DNA of 64,000 nucleotides from Drouetiella hepatica Uher 2000/2452 (GTDB taxonomy: Bacteria; Cyanobacteriota; Cyanobacteriia; Elainellales; Elainellaceae), in assembly GCA_019359505.1 (NCBI GenBank), contig JAHHHD010000017.1:53631-117630 (forward strand), in the 5' to 3' direction. Under the pieces are notes generated by a model. The model did not search any database. It saw only the letters and a program-made list of their open reading frames with translations, and had not been told where the DNA came from. A program made the position numbers and the translations under genes. Positions 1 to 7,900 of the stretch are shown one piece after another; positions within the stretch are counted from its first letter, which is position 1; every line of letters begins with the position of its first letter.

Positions 1-596
1 AGCAAAATTTCTGGATCGGTATGAATGGCGCAGGCAAACCCCAGGCGTGCCCCCATGCCAGAGCTGTAGGTTTGCACTGGAGCATCGATCGCCTCCCCAA
101 TTTCAGCAAAATCAACGACCGCCTGAAACCGATCCTCGATCTCCTGAGTCGATAGCCCCAGAATCGACATGTTGGCGTAAATATTTTCTCGCCCCGTCAG
201 CACCGGGCTGAAACCCGCTCCCAAGGCAATTAAAGGCGCAACGCGTCCCCGCACTCTTGCCGTTCCCGCATCTGGCTTGATCAGGCCACTAATGATTCGC
301 AGCAGGGTCGTTTTGCCGCTGCCGTTTACTCCAATTAGCCCTAGCCCCTCGCCCCGCCGCAGCGTCAGATTTACGTCCTTAAGCGCCCAAAATTCGTTGG
401 GGCGCAAGACATCGCTTTTGCGCTTACCCGTCAGCTCTGAGCCAATGTCTTGAATGCCGTAGAAGAGCGATCGCTTCAAGCTGCGACAAAACTTTTTAGA
501 AACCCCCTGCACCGAAAGCACAACGTCGCTGCTGGCAGAGGTAATTTCAGAGGGCGGCTTTGAGCCATTAGAACCGTTAGAACTCAGGCTTTTCAT
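1..596 (-). CDS. Polysaccharide ABC exporter ATPase (Wzt/TagH type), 3' end outside window
   Basis: This is the ATP-binding subunit of an ABC-2 exporter that moves O-antigen-like or capsule-like polysaccharide across the inner membrane. Translating the minus strand from the ATG at 596-594 gives an open frame to the window edge. It starts [11 protein letters not shown], then has a Walker [10 protein letters not shown] near residue 100 and a stretch around [20 protein letters not shown] that is typical of Wzt-like ATPases. The signature is visible as [12 protein letters not shown]; the Walker B and H-loop lie beyond the edge. Its ATG overlaps the stop codon of the upstream permease by one base, so the two are translationally coupled. 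Substrate specificity cannot be told, because the C-terminal half is missing. Confidence 0.9.
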   Translation of the reverse strand, partial: MKSLSSNGSNGSKPPSEITSASSDVVLSVQGVSKKFCRSLKRSLFYGIQDIGSELTGKRKSDVLRPNEFWALKDVNLTLRRGEGLGLIGVNGSGKTTLLRIISGLIKPDAGTARVRGRVAPLIALGAGFSPVLTGRENIYANMSILGLSTQEIEDRFQAVVDFAEIGEAIDAPVQTYSSGMGARLGFACAIHTDPEIL

Positions 597-1456
597 CAGG
601 CACTCATCCGCTCAATCACAAAGGGCAGCGCTACCCGATACACCAGCCATGCCAGCAGCAGCCCCAGACCTGCCACCCCACTTGCCAACCAAAAGCTCTG
701 GGGATCGGTGACTCGACCCAAGATTGCCAGATCTCGCACGGCTGAAAGTAGGGGCGTTGCAGGGTTAAGGCGAACAATTTGGGCAAAGCTGCCCTCCTGC
801 GGCAGAGGGTAAATGACGGGCGTAAAAAACAGCCAAACGCCCGTAGCCAGAGTTAAGCCTCGCGTCACATCCTCATAGAGTGCGGCGATCGGAGCCAGCA
901 GCAGCCCCACCGCAGTTCCCAGAGCAATAAGGTGAAGCAGCGCCACGGGAGCCAAAATTACTGTCCAAGCGATCGGGATTTTGAACCAGAGAAAGAGTCC
1001 TATGATCAAAATCAGCTTAATGCCAAAGTTGAAGCCGACTTGACCCAGCTGGGACAAGATAATTGCCTCACGCGGAAAGTTAATCTTTGCCAGCATCGGC
1101 TTAGCGGCAGCTACGGCTTGAATTGGCCCCACTACCGCTTCGGTGAAAGTTTGCCACAGCGCCATGCTAAACATCACGTAAGCGGGGTAGGGTATTGCCG
1201 TTGCGCCTACATTTAAGACATTGGCGTTACTCGCTAGAGTTAAACCTAGTGCGGCGGCGATCGGCGGCACAAACGCCCAAAAAATGCCCAGAAGCGATTG
1301 GCGATACTGCGTATTGATGTCTCGCACCAGCAGCCGCCACGCCAACTCCCGCGATGCCATCAGATCGCGTCCCATGTCTCGGAACAGCCGTAAGGGATGA
1401 CGGAGTTGACTTTCAGATGTATGCGTAATCTCAGATAGATGCGAATGCCTTGGCAT
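596..1456 (-). CDS. Polysaccharide ABC exporter permease (Wzm/TagG, ABC-2 family)
   Basis: Membrane subunit partnering the ATPase just downstream; together they would export a lipid-linked polysaccharide. The protein has an N-terminal amphipathic stretch followed by about six hydrophobic segments, and the region [20 protein letters not shown] just before the first membrane segment is characteristic of the ABC-2 polysaccharide-export family. The open frame extends upstream to a GTG at 1483. I prefer the ATG at 1456 (protein starting MPRHSHLSE), because it has an AAAGG-type ribosome site about seven bases upstream; that gives 286 residues, close to the family norm. The stop overlaps the next gene's start. 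Function as exporter is secure at family level; the exported glycan is unknown. Confidence 0.9.
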   Translation of the reverse strand: MPRHSHLSEITHTSESQLRHPLRLFRDMGRDLMASRELAWRLLVRDINTQYRQSLLGIFWAFVPPIAAALGLTLASNANVLNVGATAIPYPAYVMFSMALWQTFTEAVVGPIQAVAAAKPMLAKINFPREAIILSQLGQVGFNFGIKLILIIGLFLWFKIPIAWTVILAPVALLHLIALGTAVGLLLAPIAALYEDVTRGLTLATGVWLFFTPVIYPLPQEGSFAQIVRLNPATPLLSAVRDLAILGRVTDPQSFWLASGVAGLGLLLAWLVYRVALPFVIERMSA

Positions 1457-1564
1457 GAATAACCTTTCGCCCCAGCGACCCACCCAAACTGTAAAGGTCG
1501 TTTACGTGGAAATACAAGGGCTAAATCTTACCTTCATAAAACCACTACTTAAGCTTTATATTGA

Positions 1565-1638
1565 ACCTCTTGCAAATTAGGTTTAGTGAAGCTGCGCCCC
1601 CACTAAACCTAATTCCAAAACTTTAATTTGCAAGAGGT
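1565..1638. repeat. Nested inverted repeat upstream of the exporter operon
   Basis: Two inverted repeats are nested here. The outer arms are 1565-1579 and 1624-1638 (ACCTCTTGCAAATTA and its complement). The inner arms are 1575-1588 and 1601-1614 (AATTAGGTTTAGTG and its complement). The AATTA portion is shared, so two alternative foldings compete. It lies between the Wzm-like permease and repeat family A. It may be a miniature transposable element or a leader structure; I cannot decide. Confidence 0.6.
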
Positions 1639-1670
1639 CTATTCAAAATATTCAGATCTAGTGAGAGGGG

Positions 1671-1772
1671 TATGGCATTACGTAATTAAGTTAGGACGAG
1701 TTATTTTTTGAGAGCCGCGCTCCGCGCGGCTCTCAAAAAATAACTCGTTGGATCTAAGCGCGTAGCGCTATA
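1671..1772. repeat. Palindromic intergenic element, family A, copy 1
   Basis: An element of about 102 bp with a perfect 24-bp stem (1697-1720 and 1724-1747) around a 3-base loop. The stem carries GAGTTATTTTTTGAGAGCC and GC-rich tips. The flanks are conserved in other copies: TATGGCATTACGTAATT on one side and GATCTAAGCGCGTAGCGCTA on the other. Other copies are near 3.9, 16.1 and 47.9 kb. It abuts the stop codon of the kinase gene and could act as a bidirectional terminator. Confidence 0.85.
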
Positions 1773-3638
1773 TTAGAAAATCTTCTCGGTACAAATCTCT
1801 TCAGTACGCCGCCAGATTTTAATCGTTTCATCAGCACTGCCGCTGACTAGCCTCTGTCCATCGGGGCTAAAAGCGATCGCATTTACCCCCCAAGAATGCC
1901 GCAACAGCGCCAGACGACTCCCTGACGCTATGTCCCAAAGCTTGATGCTATTGTCTTCGCTGCCGCTAGCAAACAGCTTTCCCGTCGGGTGCATCGCTAG
2001 ACAGTTGATTCGATCGCGGTGTGCCGAAATTACCCGCAACTGTTCCCACTGAGAATCCCACAGCTTGATTGTTCTATCCCAGCTTGCAGTAATCAAAACA
2101 GAGCCATCTGGCGTTAGAGTCAGGGCGCTAACGCGATCGACATGCCCTCTCAAAGTCCGAATCACCTGACCATTGCTTAGATTCCACAGCCGAATAGTCT
2201 TGTCGTAGCTGCCGCTGATGAGCTGTCCTTGAGGATGAATCGCTAAGGCGCTGACTCGCTCTTGGTGCTGAGCCAGGTTGGCGAGCAGTTCATTTGTTTC
2301 TGGCTCCCAGAGCTGAATCAGCCCGTCGCCACTGCCGCTGGCTAGCAAAAAGCTTTGCGGATCAAAGGTGACCGCTGAAATCTCCCAGCCATGACCGGGC
2401 AGCGTGCTAATGAGCGTCAGTTTTGCCAAATCCCACAGCTTAACGCTGCCATCGCTGCTGCCGCTGGCCAGAATCCGACCGTTGCGGCTAAAGGCAAGGG
2501 CGCTAATGCGGTCTTGGTGCCCCAAGGTTGAGCCACTGATATTTGACCAAAGATTTGACCACGATCGCCCCCCAAAAGTGTGCAGCAGTTCTCCAGAGTC
2601 CAGCCGCCATAGCTTGACGGTTTTGTCTCGGCTGCCGCTGGCTAAAGTGCGACCGCTAGGGCTAATGCTCAGTGCCGTGACTTCGCCCTCATGCCCGGTG
2701 AGGGTGCGATCGCAAATCCATAACCCGGACGGATGGCTGCTCTTAGTAGGCTGACTCCGAGCGGCAGGTAGATTTTGCAGAACTTCAGCGGCTGACTGGT
2801 AGCGCTGGCTCAGACCTCTTTGCAGTAGCTTATCCAGCACTTTTCGCAGTCGGCTGGTGACAGGTTGGGTGAGATACTGCCGCCATACCCACGCATCCTC
2901 GCTCACCGAGTAGAGATCGAAGGGGTGAATTCCTGTCAGTAGGTGAACGCAAGTCACGCCTAGGCTGTAGAGATCGCTAGCAAAGACTGCTTTACCCATC
3001 GCCTGCTCAGGAGCCACATATCCGGCGCTGCCAATCAGAGTTCCGGTGCGGGCAGTCGTTTTCTCAGCATATTTGGATGCGCCAAAATCGACTAGCACCA
3101 ACTTACTGCCCGATCGCGGACGCACAATATTTTCAGGCTTAATATCTCGGTGAATCACCTGGCGGCTGTGGACAAATTGCAGAACGGGCAGCAAATCTGC
3201 CAATAGCTCCCAGATTTGAGCTTCACTCCAGGTGTCCTCCTTCTCCAACACCTGCTCTAGGTTCTGTCCTTCTATGTACTGCTGAATTAAGTAGAATCCA
3301 TCTTCCCATGCCAAATGATCCAAGAGCCTAGGGATCTGCGGATGCTGTCCTAGTTCTGTAAGCTGAGCCACTTCTCGCTGAAATAAATCGCCGATCCGAG
3401 GAGCGCCGGGACTGTTGAGTCCTAAACTACGCGGCAGGATCTGTTTGATGACACAGCGATCGCTCTTCTGCCCCTGCTTATCGATCGCCAGAAAAGTTCT
3501 ACCAAAACCACCTTGTCCAATCACTTCTAGAGCTTGGTAGCGATCGCCCACCCATAGCTTCGCTCCACAGTTTTGACAGAATTTTGCATCCTCTGCATTA
3601 CGAGGCTTCTGGCAAACGGGATTCAGGCAATAGCTCAT
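1773..3638 (-). CDS. Serine/threonine protein kinase with zinc ribbon and seven WD40 repeats
   Basis: A cytosolic Hanks-type kinase fused to a protein-interaction propeller, 621 residues. The N terminus has a small zinc ribbon (CLNPVC followed by CQNC). The kinase domain spans roughly residues 32-295, with glycine loop GQGGFGRTF, a lysine in CVIKQI, the catalytic HRDIKPEN and a DFGASK metal motif, so it should be active. Seven WD40 units fill residues 310-615, each ending in a K[LI]W-type motif, enough for one closed propeller. Such fusions are common in filamentous cyanobacteria and the partner is generally unknown. The gene stands alone, with palindromic elements on both sides. The ATG at 3638 is used because the zinc ribbon begins directly after it. 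Confidence 0.93.
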   Translation of the reverse strand: MSYCLNPVCQKPRNAEDAKFCQNCGAKLWVGDRYQALEVIGQGGFGRTFLAIDKQGQKSDRCVIKQILPRSLGLNSPGAPRIGDLFQREVAQLTELGQHPQIPRLLDHLAWEDGFYLIQQYIEGQNLEQVLEKEDTWSEAQIWELLADLLPVLQFVHSRQVIHRDIKPENIVRPRSGSKLVLVDFGASKYAEKTTARTGTLIGSAGYVAPEQAMGKAVFASDLYSLGVTCVHLLTGIHPFDLYSVSEDAWVWRQYLTQPVTSRLRKVLDKLLQRGLSQRYQSAAEVLQNLPAARSQPTKSSHPSGLWICDRTLTGHEGEVTALSISPSGRTLASGSRDKTVKLWRLDSGELLHTFGGRSWSNLWSNISGSTLGHQDRISALAFSRNGRILASGSSDGSVKLWDLAKLTLISTLPGHGWEISAVTFDPQSFLLASGSGDGLIQLWEPETNELLANLAQHQERVSALAIHPQGQLISGSYDKTIRLWNLSNGQVIRTLRGHVDRVSALTLTPDGSVLITASWDRTIKLWDSQWEQLRVISAHRDRINCLAMHPTGKLFASGSEDNSIKLWDIASGSRLALLRHSWGVNAIAFSPDGQRLVSGSADETIKIWRRTEEICTEKIF

Positions 3639-3689
3639 ACAGGGCGATCTCTAGAGGCTCAGCTCTATCTTGACACTAGCTACATAGCC

Positions 3690-3808
3690 TAGACACACAA
3701 AAATATCACCCTTTAGGGGGATAGTATTGCGTCAGCGAGATCGCTATCCTAAACACTATCTGATACCTAAGCAGTTTGTTCGCCCGACAGGAGACTGTCG
3801 GGCTTTTT
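3690..3808 (+). ncRNA. Candidate small RNA ending in a Rho-independent terminator
   Basis: No open reading frame of note lies between the kinase start and 4.1 kb, yet a strong plus-strand terminator is present at 3782-3808: a 9-bp stem GCCCGACAG / CTGTCGGGC with a GAGA loop, followed by five T. Upstream, TTAGG at 3712 onward and CTATCCTAA near 3744-3752 can pair around a second hairpin. A terminator with no coding gene in front suggests a short transcript starting near the kinase promoter. The 5' end is a guess and no known RNA family was recognised. Confidence 0.4.
3782..3808 (+). terminator. Intrinsic terminator
   Basis: Stem of 9 bp (3782-3790 with 3795-3803), GNRA-type GAGA loop, T5 tail on the plus strand. 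No annotated plus-strand gene lies upstream, which is the basis for the small-RNA candidate. Confidence 0.8.
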
Positions 3809-3930
3809 GTTGGCACTCTTTACGGAGTTGGCTTATTCAATTGGTTGCTCCGAACTTATCATAAATTTGGGTCAGAATAAGGCTTCAAAGACGTTTGACA
3901 AAGAATTGCCCCTATGGAAGTTATAGACCT

Positions 3931-4023
3931 ACGTAATTGAGTTAGGACAAGTTATTTTTTGAGAGCCGCGCTCCGCGCGGCTCTCAAAAAATAACTCATT
4001 GGATCTAAGCGCGTAGCGCTATA
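3931..4023. repeat. Palindromic intergenic element, family A, copy 2
   Basis: Same layout and orientation as copy 1: ACGTAATTGAGTTAGGACAA flank, long stem with GAGAGCCGCGC / GCGCGGCTCTC tips, then GGATCTAAGCGCGTAGCGCTATA. One stem end differs (GACAAG against CTCATT), so the outermost pairs are lost. It lies between the small-RNA candidate and the hydrolase gene. Confidence 0.85.
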
Positions 4024-4122
4024 CCAAGCAGCTGCTCACCAAGACGATATGACGCTTGCAGCCAAGCCTTGTTCCAGGGAAGTTTTGGGGCGTAGAAATT
4101 AATTGCTAGCGATCGCCTGAAA

Positions 4123-4182
4123 CAGTTCTGCGAGCGACAGTTTTACGAGCGACAGTTCTACGAGCGATAGTTCTACGAGCAG
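4123..4182. repeat. Four tandem 15-bp units at the hydrolase 3' end
   Basis: Four 15-base units of the type CAGTTCTACGAGCGA run from 4123 to 4182 with one to four differences. The last unit overlaps the stop codon (4173-4175) and last residues of the hydrolase gene, so copy-number changes could alter its C terminus or 3' untranslated end. Confidence 0.8.
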
Positions 4183-4781
4183 GGCTGCGCTACTCTCAAA
4201 GGCTCGGAAAGAGCTTCGGCGATCGCTAACAAGCTTTTGGCATCGCTCACCATCCAGGCATGTCCTCCCACCCACACTTGGCGATTTTTGCCAACGGGCA
4301 TTTCCGAGCTATTAGCCGGGACGATCATAGAGTCGAAGGGAGTCCAGATGGAGGTGAAGTTGAGCTGCTCTAGCTGCCAAGCATCGCGGTTAAGGTCGTT
4401 CAAAAATTCGCTGTTAACTCGCATCTGGCTGGCACCTAGGTTGGGACGCAAAAGCGCTGACCAAGTGCCGTTGTGGGGCGAGGCTAAAGTCACAAGTCGC
4501 TGCACTTTCTGCAATCCGCCTAGCCGCTGCACATAGTAGCGGCTGATGATTCCACCCATGCTGTAGCCCACCAGATCGATTAATTGATCAGGCGCAAAAG
4601 TTTTTTTGACGTAAGCCGCCACCTGTTCAGCCAAGCAATCTAACCCAACATCACCATTGCTTGGCACCAGATCGATCTCATAAACTGACCAACCTAGGTT
4701 TCTGAGAGCTGGAGTCAGAGTCTCAAAAATAGCGCAGGTATCATCAATTCCATGAATCAGGACGACTGGATTATGGCGCAT
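4173..4781 (-). CDS. Alpha/beta hydrolase, lipase/esterase-like
   Basis: A small serine hydrolase of the triacylglycerol-lipase/PGAP1-like group, about 202 residues. It opens with the oxyanion-hole segment VVLIHGIDD, carries the nucleophile elbow GYSMGG near residue 95, and continues with the lipase-like ISRYYVQRLGG and VTLASPHNGTW segments. Asp and His of the triad are likely in the C-terminal third (IVPANS and GHAWM). There is no signal peptide, so it is probably cytosolic. The open frame reaches a GTG at 4790, but the ATG at 4781 (MRHNPVV) is the more usual choice; the ribosome site is weak for both. Its substrate is unknown. It has no operon partner: repeats lie downstream and hmpE ends on the other side. 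Confidence 0.85.
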   Translation of the reverse strand: MRHNPVVLIHGIDDTCAIFETLTPALRNLGWSVYEIDLVPSNGDVGLDCLAEQVAAYVKKTFAPDQLIDLVGYSMGGIISRYYVQRLGGLQKVQRLVTLASPHNGTWSALLRPNLGASQMRVNSEFLNDLNRDAWQLEQLNFTSIWTPFDSMIVPANSSEMPVGKNRQVWVGGHAWMVSDAKSLLAIAEALSEPLRVAQPCS

Positions 4782-4932
4782 AGGTTGCACAAATTGACTG
4801 AAAGGCTTAATTATTTTTACTGTTCTCTCTGACCACCGTTCTTTTCTACCATAGAGGGAAACGATCGCCTCTCAGGGGGCTTGTGGACAGATCTTGAAAA
4901 CGTCTACCTATTAACCGCTGCGAATTTCGCAC

Positions 4933-4975
4933 ATGATTTTTTTGAAGGCGCTCCGCACCCTTTCAGAAAAATCAT
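4933..4975. repeat. Hairpin with repeat-like tips, downstream of hmpE
   Basis: Arms ATGATTTTTTTGAA (4933-4946) and TTCAGAAAAATCAT (4962-4975) pair with one mismatch. The preceding bases TTAACCGCTGCGAAT match the right flank of the family B element at 43.1 kb, so this may be a decayed relative. It lies just past the stop of the hmpA-E operon and could terminate it. Confidence 0.5.
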
Positions 4976-4999
4976 ACCCAGACTAAGCGATGCCGACCG

Positions 5000-7900
5000 C
5001 TATAGGTTTGTATTCACTAGCACTTCACCTTTTAGCATCCGCTGAGCAGCATCCAGCAATCCTTCCTCTAGGTAGGGCTTGGTGAAGTAGCCTTTTGCCC
5101 CCAACTGCACAGCCATCTGGCGGTGACGATCGGCTCCTCTAGAGGTCAGCATGGCGATCGGCAGGTGCGCCAGCGCCGGATCTTTTTGGATGCGGGAAAG
5201 TAGCTCTAGCCCATCCATGCGCGGCATTTCGATGTCGCAGAATACTAGGTCGCAGGGCAGACCCGATCGCAGTTTCTCCCAGGCTTCCTGTCCGTCGCGA
5301 GCTTGCTCCACCCGATAGCCCACTTTGTTGAAGGTCATGGAGAGTAGCTCTCGCACCGTGATTGAGTCGTCCACGATCAGCACCGTCGGCTCTGTCTTCA
5401 GGTCGGCAGGCTCAGGCGGCAGTTCATCGCTCTTATCCCAAAGCGAACTACCTGCCTCTCTGCGGATGCGGCCTTCGGAGAGATCGATCAGCTCTAGCAC
5501 ATCGGCGATCGGCATAATTCGACCATCCCCTAGAACCGTTGCTCCGGCAACGCCGACAGGTTTTGGCACAGGACCTTCAAGCTGTTTGATCACAATTTCC
5601 TGTTCGCCCAACACCTGATCGACCTGGAGCGCCAGATAGTTACCTGCGCTGCGCAGGACGACGATCGAGATAATATCCTCTTCTTGATTACCGCCATAGA
5701 CGCTACCCCGACCCAACATCCGGTTATAGCCCAACAGCGTCGAGAGCGACTGGAACGGCAGCAAGGCATCCCGCCAATAAATGCTGGTTCCCCCCTGCTC
5801 ATCGGTTTGAATGCGCTCTTTGGGCACGTCTAGCATATCTTCTACCCCATCCATGGGGAAGGCAACCCGCGCCCGATTGCTGATGCAGCACAGCGCTTTT
5901 GAGATACTGAGGGTCAGGGGTAGCCGAATGGTGAAGGTGGTGCCTTTACCGATCGTCGAGTCAATGCTAATCACCCCGCGAATCTCATTCAGGTTGCTTC
6001 GCACCACATCCAACCCTACGCCACGTCCCTTCAAATCGTCCACTTGGTCAGCGGTGCTAAAGCCATGATGGAACAGCAGATCGTACACATCCAATCGCGT
6101 CATTTCTTTCGCTTCGGCTGGAGTCACTAGCCCCCTCGCCACCGCCTTAGATTTAACGTAGTCTGGGTCGATACCGCCGCCATCGTCGCTGACAGAAATG
6201 ATGGTTTGGTTGCCTTGATGAAAAGCCCGAATGGTGATCTTTCCGGTGGGCGGCTTACCGCCAGCAACCCGCACAGCCGGAGTTTCGATCCCGTGCGCCA
6301 CGGCGTTATTGACCAAGTGCGTCATGGGATCATAAAGCTGTTCCACGATCATCTTGTCAATCAGCGTGTCGCGTCCTTCAATGTGTAGCTCTGACTGCTT
6401 GCCATACTTGAGGGAGTTGTCGCGTACGCCTCTGGGCAGGCGATCGGCTGTTTGGGCGAAAGGCACCATGCGCGATCGAGTCAAACCTTCCTGAAGCTGA
6501 GTAGTAATCTGCCGGAAGTTCCGAGTGACCTGGTCGCTTTCCTCTACCACGAAGTCAATGTCTGATGCCGACTCCCGTACTCGAACAATCAGCTCAATCA
6601 TTTCCTGCGACAGCGTATGGAAGCCTGTGAAACGATCCATTTCCAGGGCATCAAAACTCGCTCCTGTGGCGTGGTTTGAGGGCGCTGGAGCAAAGCTGCT
6701 CTGGGGCGAAAGATGGTAGCTGCGGCGGTTCGACAGGAGGGAGCTTTCGAGGAGCGATCGCTCATATAAATCTCGCATTCGCTGCCCGACATCACTCAGC
6801 TGCTGCACCTGATACAGCAAGTTATCCAAAAACTGGCGCAGTCGCTCTTGGGCTTGCTCCAGGCTATTACGGTTCACCACCATTTCCCCAACCAGGTTGT
6901 TCAGGTTATCCAGGTGCTTTACCGACACCCGCATGGTTTGGTCACTGAGGACGTTACGGCGATTGGTGCGACGGTTGGCAGGAGTTGAAGCCTGACGATT
7001 GCTCCTTTGAGCAGAGGAGCCGCCCAGCTTTTGCTTGACATCTTCCAGGAGATCTTCTAAATCGCCGAACTCGTCTTCTGCTTCAGACGACTCTGTGATC
7101 TGACCTATCTGTGAGGAGGCGATCGTCTGAGAAGAGGCATGGGATGGTTCTTCGCCCAACATGGCTTCTAGATCAGCAAAGTCATCTTCCTGCACAGCAA
7201 GTTCAGCGTTTGCCTGAGAGACTTCGCCCAAGGCACTGTCTTCTAGCATGGCTTCCAGGTCAGCAAAGTCGTCTTCTGTGTCTAGGGTGATTTCTTCCGA
7301 CAATGACTCTGATAGGCTCATCTCCGCATCAGGCATTTCGTCTTCAGCAGATTCAAATCCTTGGATGTTTTCCTGTATGGAAACTTCAGGGTCTATTGCA
7401 AAAAAGGGATCAAAATCCGCCTGCTGGATAGACTCGCTGCTAGAAGCTGCATCAGGTTCCAGCAGATCAATTGGCTCTAGCGTGTCGAAGATCTCAGCAT
7501 CAGAGGCTTCAGTATCAGATATTTCAACATCGGAGGCTTCAACCAACGAGCCGGAAAGGGCGATCGGCTCTGGTTCTGGAAATGTTATCCAATCTAAATC
7601 TGACGAGTTTGGCTCAGATGGCTCAGTGTCTTCATCAGGCTCATGATGATTGAGTTCAGCCCTGTCTGACCCGCTGCCCACCTCATTGCCATCAAAGCTG
7701 AAGTCGAACGGTGCAGCTTCTACGTCAACAGAATTCTCTGAGCCAAAGATTGCATCTAAGTCTGAAGCTGAGCCGTCTAGCTCTGAGCTATCTAGATCTA
7801 GGCTATCTAGTTCAAGGCTGCCTAAATTAGAGGTCAGATCACTCTGTTTGAAGTCTTCTGAAACATCCTCTAATACTGGCGTTGGCAGATCCATCGACAG

